From Oxalobacteraceae bacterium (lineage in GTDB: Bacteria; Pseudomonadota; Gammaproteobacteria; Burkholderiales; Burkholderiaceae_D): a DNA stretch of 64,000 nucleotides. A program made the position numbers and the translations under genes. The DNA is taken from NCBI GenBank assembly GCA_947454305.1, contig CANGJE010000001.1:1-64000 (forward strand). Direction: 5' to 3'. The notes beneath the pieces were generated by a model, which was not told the origin of the DNA, did no database searches, and saw only the letters and a program-made list of their open reading frames with translations. Below, one piece after another: positions 42,664-52,234 of this stretch; position 1 is the first letter of the stretch, and the number at the start of each line of letters is the position of its first letter.

Positions 42664-43568
42664 ACCGACTCCCTAGCCTGAAAATAATCAAACGCGATGC
42701 TGATTGTTTGTGTATGAATTGCCACCGTATCTTCAATCGTGCGACCATATCCACCGGCCATCGCAATTGCAACGGGCAGACGATGCTCTTGTGCCGCCTG
42801 CATGACAGCCTGATCGCGCGCTGCCATGCCATCCATCGACAAACTAAGACGTCCCAATCTATCTCCTTCATAGGGATCAGCACCCGCCAGAAAAATGAGC
42901 AATTGAGGACTGAAACGCTCAAACATGGTGTTTAAAGCCTGATCTAGCTGGGTCAGATATTCGTCATCACCCGTTTCATCGGGCAAAGCAATGTCTAAAT
43001 CACTAAGCGCTTTTGTGAAGGGATAGTTACGCTCACCGTGCATCGACAAGGTAAATACCGATTCATCGCGCGCGAGTATCGATGCGGTGCCATCACCTTG
43101 GTGCACATCTAAATCAATAATCGCCACACGCGATACGCGTCGTTCCGCTTGCATCAGACGCGCAGCAACGGCGGCATCATTAAAAACACAAAATCCCTGA
43201 CCGTAATCCGCATGCGCATGATGCGTACCTCCCGCAAGATTGATTGCGACACCTTCGTCAATAGCCGCTCTACACGCCGCAATCGTCGCACCGGTTGAGC
43301 GGCGAGAACGCTCAACCATTTCAGGCGACCATGGAAAACCAATCTGCTTTTGCTCTGATTCAGTGAGGGCCCCACTGGTCACCCGATGAATGTAATTCGG
43401 ATGATGAGCTAAAGCCAAAACACCATCGGTCGTATGTGGCGCCTCTTCAAAATTCACGTGCGGAAGCTTAGTAGCTACGGACTCCCGCAACAGGCTGTAT
43501 TTCCGCATAGGGAATCGATGCCCCGGCGGAAGCGGCAACACGAAACGATCACTGTAAAAAGCTTTCAA
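42660..43568 (-). CDS. Histone deacetylase-family (HDAC-like) amidohydrolase
   Basis: NLAGGTHHAHADYGQGFCVFNDAAVAARLM, IIDLDVHQGDGTASI, LAGADPYEGDRLGRLSLS; catalytic and metal-binding residues intact. Confidence 0.93.
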   Translation of the reverse strand: MKAFYSDRFVLPLPPGHRFPMRKYSLLRESVATKLPHVNFEEAPHTTDGVLALAHHPNYIHRVTSGALTESEQKQIGFPWSPEMVERSRRSTGATIAACRAAIDEGVAINLAGGTHHAHADYGQGFCVFNDAAVAARLMQAERRVSRVAIIDLDVHQGDGTASILARDESVFTLSMHGERNYPFTKALSDLDIALPDETGDDEYLTQLDQALNTMFERFSPQLLIFLAGADPYEGDRLGRLSLSMDGMAARDQAVMQAAQEHRLPVAIAMAGGYGRTIEDTVAIHTQTISIAFDYFQARESV

Positions 43569-43612
43569 TGTTTTAGCGTGAAAAAAATCTTGCCCTTGGG
43601 GGTAACAATTTA

Positions 43613-43636
43613 TTTAAATGGCATCAGTCATTTAAA
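43613..43636. repeat. Inverted repeat TTTAAATG-GCATCAGT-CATTTAAA
   Basis: 8-bp perfect arms in AT-rich DNA about 45 bp upstream of the HDAC-like gene. Confidence 0.8.
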
Positions 43637-43859
43637 CAGTGAAAAATCATTGAAATCATGAGTGATGAAATTTAATCAATTCAATCAATTTTTTGAGTAA
43701 TGACCTGAAAAGATTTGGTTACTATGTCGCTATATTTATAGTGTTTTTTTATCTGTATAGTTACTTTATTAAATACTTACCGCCTGATTGTTGAAGCCTA
43801 CTCTCCGTTACTCGACGGTTACATTCTTCTCAAACAACGCCAAAAGAAAAAATTACCGA

Positions 43860-44387
43860 ATGACTTCGATCTTTGCTACCGCAGTAACCTACTTTGTTTT
43901 TTATCAATTTAATGATTGGCTATTTGCTTCATTTGAGCTTCACCCAGGAGCAAGCTGGATCTACCTACCCGCCGGACTACGCCTACTCTTCACTTTGTTA
44001 CTCGGCATCGAGGGTGCGTTGGGTATTTTTCTAGCATCGCTAGCCATTTCCCTCTCCAACTTGGCGCACATCGATTTCACAACCATGCTGGTGTCATCCG
44101 TTATTTCTGCGGCCATGCCGTATCTGGCTTATCGAATTGCCTTACATTTTGGAATGCCACCGTCACTGGAAAATCTTTCAGTAAAAATTCTGTTCGCACT
44201 TACTTGTTTGTATGCCCTACTAAATTCAGCGTCTCACTCAATGTGGTACCGACTTCGCGGCGTGTCGCCTGATTCACTGAATACATTCTTTGTGATGTTT
44301 ATAGGCGACCTGATCGGCACCTTACTCATCATTTACAGCATAAAATTTATGTTGGTATTTTTTGATCGATTCAGAAAAAAAGAATAA
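43860..44387 (+). CDS. Integral membrane protein, MASE1-like domain only
   Basis: GASWIYLPAGLRLLFTLLLGIEGALGIFLASLA plus further TM segments; ends after the TM region with no output domain. Confidence 0.65.
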   Translation: MTSIFATAVTYFVFYQFNDWLFASFELHPGASWIYLPAGLRLLFTLLLGIEGALGIFLASLAISLSNLAHIDFTTMLVSSVISAAMPYLAYRIALHFGMPPSLENLSVKILFALTCLYALLNSASHSMWYRLRGVSPDSLNTFFVMFIGDLIGTLLIIYSIKFMLVFFDRFRKKE

Positions 44388-44413
44388 AGCGATCGTTTTA
44401 AAGATCAGAAATT

Positions 44414-45220
44414 TTACGCAGCCACTGCTACGTACTCTTGTCGCAAATTATCCAACCCAGATAGCATCCGAACATAGGCCGCTTCAACCGCCCGAGGCTC
44501 CCCTTTGACACCCAATTCAATATGGCGACGTCGATTACCATCGCCCACGCTAGGTAAGCTAAATACTTTGACTGATTCAAACTCTGCTTCAATAGCTTCC
44601 ATGAGCGGTGTTAGTGTCGACTCAATACCGTCATAAACGATCACAGATTTTTCAGCATGGGCTATTTGATGAAAAAGTTCTGAATGATGCGTATCGAGGG
44701 CCCACTTCATCATGGGTTCAGCCATTACGGGAAAACCTGGCACAAAATACTGCACACCACCTAAGGAATTACGCCAATAAAAGCCAGGAATTTTATTGAA
44801 CGCATTTGGAATAATTCCTGAGCCTACTGGAAATTCTCCCATTTTCAGACGATGTTGATTATCGGGCGCATCAAGATCAATTTCTTTACCCGCTTCGCTA
44901 GCCATCTCCATAATACGTTCTTGTATTTTCACCTTAGCTTCTGGATGTAAAGCCAATGGTAAATTTAAAGCAGCAGCAGCACACTGCCGCGTATGATCAT
45001 CAGGCGTTGCACCGATACCACCGCAGCAAAACACAATGTCACCGCTGTTTAAGGTGCGTCGTAGCGTGGCCGTAATTCGCTCGGGGTCATCTCCCAGATA
45101 CTCAGCCCATGAAAGCGCCAAACCTCGCTCGGACAGTAGTTCAATAATTTTGGCTAGATGCTTGTCGTTACGCTTACCTGACAAAATTTCGTCGCCGATG
45201 ATGATGATGCCAAATGCCAT
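44414..45220 (-). CDS. CinA-type MoCF-domain protein (competence/damage-inducible protein A family)
   Basis: AFGIIIIGDEILSGKRNDKHLAKIIELLSERGL, FCCGGIGATPDDHTRQCAA. Confidence 0.9.
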   Translation of the reverse strand: MAFGIIIIGDEILSGKRNDKHLAKIIELLSERGLALSWAEYLGDDPERITATLRRTLNSGDIVFCCGGIGATPDDHTRQCAAAALNLPLALHPEAKVKIQERIMEMASEAGKEIDLDAPDNQHRLKMGEFPVGSGIIPNAFNKIPGFYWRNSLGGVQYFVPGFPVMAEPMMKWALDTHHSELFHQIAHAEKSVIVYDGIESTLTPLMEAIEAEFESVKVFSLPSVGDGNRRRHIELGVKGEPRAVEAAYVRMLSGLDNLRQEYVAVAA

Positions 45221-45251
45221 AAGATTCTCGATAAAAAATAAACTCAGCCGA

Positions 45252-46088
45252 TTAATTGATGTCTATGACCCGCACCGGGTCCACATCAACTATCGGCGTA
45301 TTTCTCAGACTCGCCAGACTATCCAGAGAATAAAATTGAAACCATAAACCACTAAAAACAAAAATCAGCAAATACATCCAAATCGCTGCGGCCGCAAATA
45401 CGGGAAAAAAAATAACTGACACCACACCGCCCAGCCACAATAAGCCTGGTGCAGCACCCAAACTGCCTGTTACTACACCAATCATTAAAAATGGAAACTG
45501 CTGCTTTCGAATGATGGTTAACTCATGTTCGTCGGCAAACGACGATAGGGCTTCATACGCCATCACTCGCGCCGTCAACCAACCCCATAACAAAGGCTGA
45601 ACTAAAACAGCAAATAACGGAACTAAATTTAGCGGAAGAACAATCAACCACGCCAGTAAATAAATCACAAACGACGAGAAGGATAACCACAGACTGGCTT
45701 TGATAGATCCCCCCTCACGTCGTTCCAGCTGTGGGTAAAAACGATCACCAACGTAATTGGCAATGACTGGCATAGCCATCAAATTCACTAAAAGCAAAGC
45801 GCTAAGTACCATTAACGGCAGCAGCAACCACATCGCAATCAAGGGAACTAATAAAGTTCTCAACGAGGCGAGCCCTAATGAATCGAGCATATCGCCAGTC
45901 CAGCGAAATAAACCGTAATCAGAGAACCAAGCCTGTAATTGGTCTATCAATGGTTGCAGCCCCAACCAGAGCGCCACACCCCACACTCCAAGCGCAATCA
46001 TGAACGGCAATATAGTTAGCAGCAGCATGCGCGGATGCAGCTGCACCAATAGCGCACGAAAGAACGAAGTAAAAACGGTCATCGACAT
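45252..46088 (-). CDS. EI24-domain membrane protein
   Basis: 278-aa multi-TM protein with EI24/CysZ-like layout (LTARVMAYEALSSFADEHE). Confidence 0.78.
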   Translation of the reverse strand: MSMTVFTSFFRALLVQLHPRMLLLTILPFMIALGVWGVALWLGLQPLIDQLQAWFSDYGLFRWTGDMLDSLGLASLRTLLVPLIAMWLLLPLMVLSALLLVNLMAMPVIANYVGDRFYPQLERREGGSIKASLWLSFSSFVIYLLAWLIVLPLNLVPLFAVLVQPLLWGWLTARVMAYEALSSFADEHELTIIRKQQFPFLMIGVVTGSLGAAPGLLWLGGVVSVIFFPVFAAAAIWMYLLIFVFSGLWFQFYSLDSLASLRNTPIVDVDPVRVIDIN

Positions 46089-46159
46089 TGCCTCATGCCT
46101 GCATTATAGATTCTGGCCGGCTGGTAAAATGCCCGCTGCTAATAAATCGAGGAAAAACT

Positions 46160-46516
46160 ATGTCTCAGACCACTACCGCCTCCGGCTTGCAATATGACGA
46201 TCTCACGCTGGGCAGCGGCGCCGAAGCCGTCGAAGGTGATTACGTCAGCGTTCACTACAGCGGATGGCTGCAAAATCCAGATGGCAGCGCAGGCGAAATG
46301 TTTGATTCCAGCGTAGAACGCAATGAGCCCTTTGAATTTCCGCTCGGCGCCGGCCATGTGATTAAAGGCTGGGATGAAGGAGTACAAGGAATGAAAGTCG
46401 GCGGTAAACGCAGACTCATTATTCCGTCATCGCTAGGCTATGGTTCGCGCGGTGCAGGCGGCGTAATTCCGCCGGATGCAACCCTGATTTTTGACGTCGA
46501 ATTACTATCTGTCTAA
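46160..46516 (+). CDS. FKBP-type peptidyl-prolyl cis-trans isomerase
   Basis: VSVHYSGWL, FPLGAGHVIKGWDEGVQGMKVGGKRRLIIPSSLGYGSRGAGGVIPPDATLIFDVELL. Confidence 0.95.
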   Translation: MSQTTTASGLQYDDLTLGSGAEAVEGDYVSVHYSGWLQNPDGSAGEMFDSSVERNEPFEFPLGAGHVIKGWDEGVQGMKVGGKRRLIIPSSLGYGSRGAGGVIPPDATLIFDVELLSV

Positions 46517-46545
46517 AACAGCGCAACGTCGTTCCAAGCGCTGAA

Positions 46546-46824
46546 CTACGTAGAGAACACCTTGGCCATATTTTTGGTCACTTGTTCTTCTATTTTTCGA
46601 GAGAAGCCTTTGAGCATAATGCCTAGGCTAATCTCGAGTTCAGCGCGCCCTGGCGTTAAGGCCAGCGTGCCAGAAAAACCCGTACGCTTAAAGCTCAACA
46701 CATCATCCTGCCACTCGGCGATCATTTCGTAATCAACCACCATTTGGTCAGCGACTTTTTGTGCCGCAGCACGCGCTTCCTCCATGGCCATCGCATGATC
46801 TTGTACGATCGTTATATCGGCCAT
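46546..46824 (-). CDS. Polyhydroxyalkanoic acid system family protein
   Basis: Short protein with AAQKVADQM...GTLALTPGRAELEISLGIMLKGFSRKIEEQV pattern. Confidence 0.75.
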   Translation of the reverse strand: MADITIVQDHAMAMEEARAAAQKVADQMVVDYEMIAEWQDDVLSFKRTGFSGTLALTPGRAELEISLGIMLKGFSRKIEEQVTKNMAKVFST

Positions 46825-46863
46825 CTTTTTCTCCTGCGCTGTACTGACCTTACGGTCTTATTT

Positions 46864-47853
46864 TTAAGACTTGAATGTTTCTGCATTCAAGAGATTAGGT
46901 GGTCGCTTAGCCGACAAAGCAGCGATTAAATTATCGGCAGCGCAGTAGGCCATCGCATGACGCGTTGGCACAGACGCACTACCAATATGAGACGTCAACA
47001 CCACATTTTTTAGCAATAAAAAATCAGGGTTAAACGCAGGTTCATTTTCAAACACATCCAAACCTGCCGCCGCAATCTGACCGACTTTAAGGGCATTAAT
47101 TAACGCTGCATCATCAACGATACCACCACGCGCGATGTTAACCAAGGTTGCTGTTGGCTTCATTAGCGCGAGCTGCTTGGCACCTATTAAATGATGCACT
47201 TCTGGTGAGTAGGGCAAAACCAAAATCACATGATCGGCGGTTCGCAATAATTCATCACGACTGAGATACTGCGCATGATTCGCGGCCTTCTCTAACTCAG
47301 GCGCCAATCGACTTCGGTTGTGATACACCACCTTCATGTTGAAACCCATGGAACGACGTGCAATCGCTTGCCCAATTCGACCCATGCCGATTACACCCAG
47401 GGTGGTTCCATGTACATCAACGCCTAGAAAATCATCGTACTGCCATTTCTTCCAAAGCCCCGCTCTCAAATAACGCTCAGATTCAGAAACGCGGCGCGCA
47501 GCGGCCATCATCAATGTCCACCCAAAATCAGCGGTGGTTTCGTTGAGCACATCGGGCGTATTCGTCACCATCACTCCTGCTGCGGTGGCGGCAGGCACAT
47601 CGATATTGTTATAGCCAACAGCCATATTGCAGACCGCCTTCAGATTTGGGCAAGCGGTAAATAATTCTGCTGTAAAGCGATGACTGGGATTGGCAAACAC
47701 ACCCACTTTTCCCTGCAGACGCCTTACTAACTCGGCATCGTCGTAGGAAGCATCACTCTGATTGTCTTCAACATCAAAATGCTCAGACAAGTACTCAATG
47801 ATGTGGGGGAAAATTGCGCGCGTAACTAGAATTTTTGGTTTCACTGCGATCAC
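46864..47853 (-). CDS. D-2-hydroxyacid dehydrogenase (glyoxylate/hydroxypyruvate reductase type)
   Basis: GTTLGVIGMGRIGQAIARRSMGF, VNIARGGIVDDAALINAL, SHIGSAS. Confidence 0.92.
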   Translation of the reverse strand: MIAVKPKILVTRAIFPHIIEYLSEHFDVEDNQSDASYDDAELVRRLQGKVGVFANPSHRFTAELFTACPNLKAVCNMAVGYNNIDVPAATAAGVMVTNTPDVLNETTADFGWTLMMAAARRVSESERYLRAGLWKKWQYDDFLGVDVHGTTLGVIGMGRIGQAIARRSMGFNMKVVYHNRSRLAPELEKAANHAQYLSRDELLRTADHVILVLPYSPEVHHLIGAKQLALMKPTATLVNIARGGIVDDAALINALKVGQIAAAGLDVFENEPAFNPDFLLLKNVVLTSHIGSASVPTRHAMAYCAADNLIAALSAKRPPNLLNAETFKS

Positions 47854-47870
47854 CTAAAGCACAACTTGTA

Positions 47871-48533
47871 TCAGTTATCTCGAACCAGTATGAGGTGTAC
47901 GCGATAGGGCCCATGCGCACCAAGTACGATGGTCTGCTCGATATCACCGGTACGCGATGGCCCAGAAATAAAATTCGTCGCTCGAGGCAATTCACCTCGT
48001 TCTTTTTTGGCGAGATCAAACGCATCTTCAATAGAAGGAACGATGCGTGACGTGGGTACTAACACAATGTGCGTTTCCGGCAATAAGGCGGCAGACGCAT
48101 AGGTTTGCGAACCTGAGAGCAGCATCAGCGTACCGGTCTCGGCCACTGCGCAAAAGCAGCTGGTGATACCAACCATGTCTTCATTCACCGGCGGGCGAAA
48201 CTCAACCTGCAAACCGGATTCATTCCAAGGAATGTCGGACAAAGTTTCCCAAGCGATTGCTGATCGGGCTACGCCTATGCTGTCTAGATAGCGTGCAGCA
48301 GCGGCAGGCGCTTCACGCATAGTCGCCACTTCATCAATCGTTTGCGAGGTGCGCTCTGCTTGAGTGCGAAAACGATGAACTAAATCGGTACCGATGTCAG
48401 GTTGCGGACCCGCTTTATTCGAGGCTAAATAGGCTTGAACCTGATCCAATTCGGCCGCAGTCGGCTCGACCGGGCGCTGCTGAGCTTTACGAATCCGACC
48501 AAAAATAGCCGCGCGGGCTGCAGATGTATCCAT
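47871..48533 (-). CDS. lutC: LutC/YkgG-type LUD-domain protein
   Basis: VGITSCFCAVAETGTLMLLSGSQTYASAALLPETHIVLVPTSRIVPSIEDAF; FISGPSRTGDIEQTIVLGAHGPYRVHLILV. Confidence 0.9.
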   Translation of the reverse strand: MDTSAARAAIFGRIRKAQQRPVEPTAAELDQVQAYLASNKAGPQPDIGTDLVHRFRTQAERTSQTIDEVATMREAPAAAARYLDSIGVARSAIAWETLSDIPWNESGLQVEFRPPVNEDMVGITSCFCAVAETGTLMLLSGSQTYASAALLPETHIVLVPTSRIVPSIEDAFDLAKKERGELPRATNFISGPSRTGDIEQTIVLGAHGPYRVHLILVRDN

Positions 48534-48849
48534 GGTGTCCTCTTTTAGATAGTTTTGATTCTATCTCAGCAACCCCAACTACAGCGCCCAGCATGCGTGA
48601 GTAAATTTTAGGCCGTAAGCACAAAATTATTCACCGCCATCGGCCAGAAGACCGCTCTTACAGCAGGGACATGAGTCATTTAATTTATTTGCTTATTCAA
48701 AAACCATCTAAACCGGGTTTGTAGAGCAAGGTGGTTTGTCTTAAAATACAACGCTTTGCGATCAAAGCCGTGAATCAGGTAAGGCGCTAAGGCGTTAAGA
48801 GCAAGAGCGCTTTGCCATAATTTCAAAAATAGACACAGATAGGATTTTT

Positions 48850-49173
48850 ATGACTCACGTTGTAACCGAATCGTGCATTCGTTGCCGTTACACAGACTGC
48901 GTGGATGTTTGCCCGGTCGATTGTTTTCGCGAAGGCCCGAATTTTCTGGCGATTGATCCTGATGAATGCATAGACTGCGCGGTGTGTGTGGCTGAATGCC
49001 CTGTCAACGCTATTTTTGCTGAAGAAGATGTGCCATCCGATCAGCAGCAGTTCATCAAAATGAACGTTGATCTTGCACGCAAATGGCCCTCCATCACCAA
49101 GTCGAAAGCACCGCTTGCAGAAGCAGATACTTGGAAAGATACCAAAGACAAGCTCCAGTATCTGGAACGCTAA
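48850..49173 (+). CDS. fdxA: Ferredoxin FdxA (7Fe type)
   Basis: MTHVVTESCIRCRYTDCVDVCPVDCFREGPNFLAIDPDECIDCAVCVAECPVNAIF. Confidence 0.95.
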   Translation: MTHVVTESCIRCRYTDCVDVCPVDCFREGPNFLAIDPDECIDCAVCVAECPVNAIFAEEDVPSDQQQFIKMNVDLARKWPSITKSKAPLAEADTWKDTKDKLQYLER

Positions 49174-49209
49174 TCTCGCGGCCGCACGGCCCATCCGTCA
49201 TGATCTATC

Positions 49210-49240
49210 AACCCCGGCACCCGCCGGGGTTGTTGTTTTA
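49210..49240 (+). terminator. Intrinsic terminator after fdxA
   Basis: AACCCCGGC-ACCC-GCCGGGGTT followed by GTTGTTTT. Confidence 0.75.
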
Positions 49241-49540
49241 ATAGATATTTTCTTGCCTATAAAAAATTCGACACTCTGAATGAATGCCTGATTAATAACA
49301 AAAGACTGGCTTTTACACTCAAAAAGGCAAGATCAGTCTCAGGCTATTCTTGTGTGCTATCTTGCTATAACCCAATGTCAGTAAGCACTAGCGCAGCGAG
49401 CCTGGCCTGATTAGCCTTCTACTATTTGGTTTTGACTGAGATTACGCTAGGTCTTGTGACTATCTTTCATATTTGCATTTGCTGCATTGCGGAAGCAAGC
49501 AATTACGGTCACAATCAGGCGTCGTGAATAAGAGGTCACC

Positions 49541-50770
49541 ATGCTCTATCAAATGCACGAAATGAACCGAACCCTGCTTAGCCCCCTAATTCAGTGGGCC
49601 GAGGCTTCGTCCAAGTTGTTTACCAACCCCGTTTCTCCCTTTGCTCATACCCCCTTCGCTCAGCGAATCGCGGCGGGTTACGAATTGATGTTTAGGCTGG
49701 GTAAGGACTACGAAAAGCCCTCATTTGGAATCACTTCGGTAGACATCGACGGGCAACGAGTCTCGGTGATTGAAGACATCGCGCTCGAAAAACCTTTTTG
49801 TAAGCTGCTGCACTTTCGCAAAGAAAGTCGCAACACTAAGGCGGCAATCCAACCCAAAGTATTACTTGTTGCGCCACTCTCAGGACATCACGCTACGCTG
49901 CTCCGCGATACCGTAAAAACTTTATTGCCTGAGCATGACGTCTACATCACTGACTGGACCGATGCGCGGATGGTAGATATGGATCATGGTGCTTTTCATC
50001 TGCATGATTACGTCTACTACGTACAAGATTTTATTCGTCACCTTGGTCCCAATTTGAATGTGATTTCGGTATGCCAGCCTACCGTGCCGGTTCTGGCGGC
50101 TATATCGCTCATGGCTAGCAACAAGGAACCCAATCTACCCAAAACTATGGTGATGATGGGCGGCCCTATCGATCCACGTAAAGCTCCCACGCAGGTGAAT
50201 GATCTCGCCACCAACAAGCCCTTTTCTTGGTTCGAGAACAATGTTATCTACAGCGTGCCACCTAACTATCCGGGCTATGGCCGTCGTGTTTACCCTGGCT
50301 TTTTGCAACATGCGGGTTTTGTCGCGATGAATCCTAAGCGACACGCGCAAAGTCATTGGGAGTTTTACCTGCACTTGCGCGAAGGTGACAACGAATCGGC
50401 TGAAGAGCATCGTAAATTTTATGATGAGTACAACGCGGTGCTTGATATGCCTGCCGAGTACTATCTCGAAACTATCAAAACCGTGTTTCAAGATCACGCA
50501 CTACCGCTGGGCACGTGGGAAGTCGAAGGCCAACTCGTTCGTCCGCAAGATATCAAAGACGTTGCCCTACTCACCATCGAAGGTGAGTTAGATGATATCT
50601 CTGGTTTGGGTCAGACTCGTGCTGCGCATGAATTATGTGCGCACATCCCCAAAGAGATGAAGCAGCATTTCACGGCTCCGAAGTGCGGTCACTACGGAAT
50701 TTTTTCTGGCCGTCGTTGGCGTGAAGTCATTGCTCCTAAAATTAGTGAATTCATCCGCGCTCATCACTGA
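49541..50770 (+). CDS. phaZ: Intracellular polyhydroxyalkanoate depolymerase
   Basis: MLYQMHEMNRTLLSPLIQWAEA, VYITDWTDARMVDMDHGAFHLHDYVYYVQDFI, SVCQPTVPVLAA (Cys nucleophile), C-terminal GHYGIFSGRRWREVI. Confidence 0.94.
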   Translation: MLYQMHEMNRTLLSPLIQWAEASSKLFTNPVSPFAHTPFAQRIAAGYELMFRLGKDYEKPSFGITSVDIDGQRVSVIEDIALEKPFCKLLHFRKESRNTKAAIQPKVLLVAPLSGHHATLLRDTVKTLLPEHDVYITDWTDARMVDMDHGAFHLHDYVYYVQDFIRHLGPNLNVISVCQPTVPVLAAISLMASNKEPNLPKTMVMMGGPIDPRKAPTQVNDLATNKPFSWFENNVIYSVPPNYPGYGRRVYPGFLQHAGFVAMNPKRHAQSHWEFYLHLREGDNESAEEHRKFYDEYNAVLDMPAEYYLETIKTVFQDHALPLGTWEVEGQLVRPQDIKDVALLTIEGELDDISGLGQTRAAHELCAHIPKEMKQHFTAPKCGHYGIFSGRRWREVIAPKISEFIRAHH

Positions 50771-50802
50771 TCGATTTTGATTAATTCGTTATTGACGCTA
50801 CC

Positions 50803-50834
50803 AAAGACCGCCTGAAGGCGGTCTTTGTTTTTTT
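50803..50834 (+). terminator. Intrinsic terminator after phaZ
   Basis: AAAGACCGCCTGAAGGCGGTCTTT followed by GTTTTTTT. Confidence 0.85.
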
Positions 50835-50890
50835 ACAGACTGAAAGTGATGCTGGCGAGCTGTCAGCGAAATGCCGGATAATGCGTAGTT

Positions 50891-51580
50891 ATGCGCGACC
50901 CTGCCCGCTCACTTGCCGATCAGATCGAAGATCTACTGCCACAAACTCAGTGTACGAAATGTGGCTATCCCGCTTGTCGTCCTTATGCAGAAGCCATCGC
51001 CGAGGGCGCAGCAAACTACAATCAATGCCCACCCGGTGGTGCCGAAGGTATCGCGCGGTTGGCCACATTACTCGGTAAACCGGTCATCGCATTAAATCCT
51101 GTCAATGGCATTGAGCGAGAACGTCCGGTTGCCTTTATTGATGAAGCTGCCTGCATAGGCTGTACGTTATGTATTCAAGCCTGCCCAGTCGATGCCATTG
51201 CCGGTGCAGCGAAGCAAATGCATACAGTGATTCCCGAACTGTGTACCGGTTGCGATTTATGCGTTGCGCCCTGCCCGGTCGATTGCATTGCCATGATTCC
51301 CGTCACTGAACATAAAACGGGATGGCAAGCCTGGTCAGCTAATCAAGCCGATGCGGCTCGTCAGCGTTTTCATCAGCGCGAACTCAGGTTACGTGTAGAA
51401 AAAGAAGAACAAGATACGCGACTCGCTGCCAAAGCAGCCGCAAAATTAAAAGAAGTTAACGATGAAACTGCCCTCAGCGCAGAAGAGCTGGCAGAAAAAA
51501 ATCGTAAACGCGCGATCATTCAATCCGCCATCGAACGCGCACGCTTACAAAAAGAAGCTCAGGAACAGAAAAAAACATGA
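50891..51580 (+). CDS. rnfB: RnfB-type electron transport Fe-S protein
   Basis: [37 protein letters not shown] plus two CxxCxxCxxxCP clusters. Confidence 0.88.
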   Translation: MRDPARSLADQIEDLLPQTQCTKCGYPACRPYAEAIAEGAANYNQCPPGGAEGIARLATLLGKPVIALNPVNGIERERPVAFIDEAACIGCTLCIQACPVDAIAGAAKQMHTVIPELCTGCDLCVAPCPVDCIAMIPVTEHKTGWQAWSANQADAARQRFHQRELRLRVEKEEQDTRLAAKAAAKLKEVNDETALSAEELAEKNRKRAIIQSAIERARLQKEAQEQKKT

Positions 51581-52227
51581 ATGCGGAAAAGCGCAAGCAA
51601 ATCTTCGAACGTCTGAAGACTGCCAATCCCAACCCCACCACAGAACTTGAATACACTTCACCATTTGAGTTATTGATCGCCGTAATATTGTCGGCACAAG
51701 CAACCGATGTGTCAGTCAACAAAGCGACACGAAAACTTTACCTCGTTGCTAACACGCCTGAAAAAATTGCTGCCTTGGGTGTTGATGGCTTGATACCGTA
51801 TGTGCAAACGATAGGCCTATACCGCAACAAAGCAAAAAATGTGATCGATACGTGTCGCCTCCTGCTCGACCATCATCATGGCGAAGTACCGCGCGATCGA
51901 GAATCATTACAAGCTTTACCTGGTGTAGGACGCAAGACAGCCAATGTCGTTCTCAACACAGCATTTGGTCAGCCCGCTATGGCGGTTGATACGCATATTT
52001 TTCGAGTCTCCAATCGAACTGGTCTGGCTCCCGGAAAAAATGTCGACATTGTTGAACATAAGTTGATGAAATTCGTGCCACCCGAGTATTTGATGGATGC
52101 GCATCACTGGCTGATTTTGCATGGACGCTATACCTGTCTTGCACGTTCACCGCAATGCTGGAATTGCCTGATCGCTGACTTATGCGAATTCAAATCCAAA
52201 ACACGCACGCCTGAAAAAGGAATCTGA
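51577..52227 (+). CDS. nth: Endonuclease III
   Basis: [57 protein letters not shown]-terminal Fe-S cysteines. Confidence 0.96.
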   Translation: MNAEKRKQIFERLKTANPNPTTELEYTSPFELLIAVILSAQATDVSVNKATRKLYLVANTPEKIAALGVDGLIPYVQTIGLYRNKAKNVIDTCRLLLDHHHGEVPRDRESLQALPGVGRKTANVVLNTAFGQPAMAVDTHIFRVSNRTGLAPGKNVDIVEHKLMKFVPPEYLMDAHHWLILHGRYTCLARSPQCWNCLIADLCEFKSKTRTPEKGI

Positions 52228-52234
52228 CAGGTCA

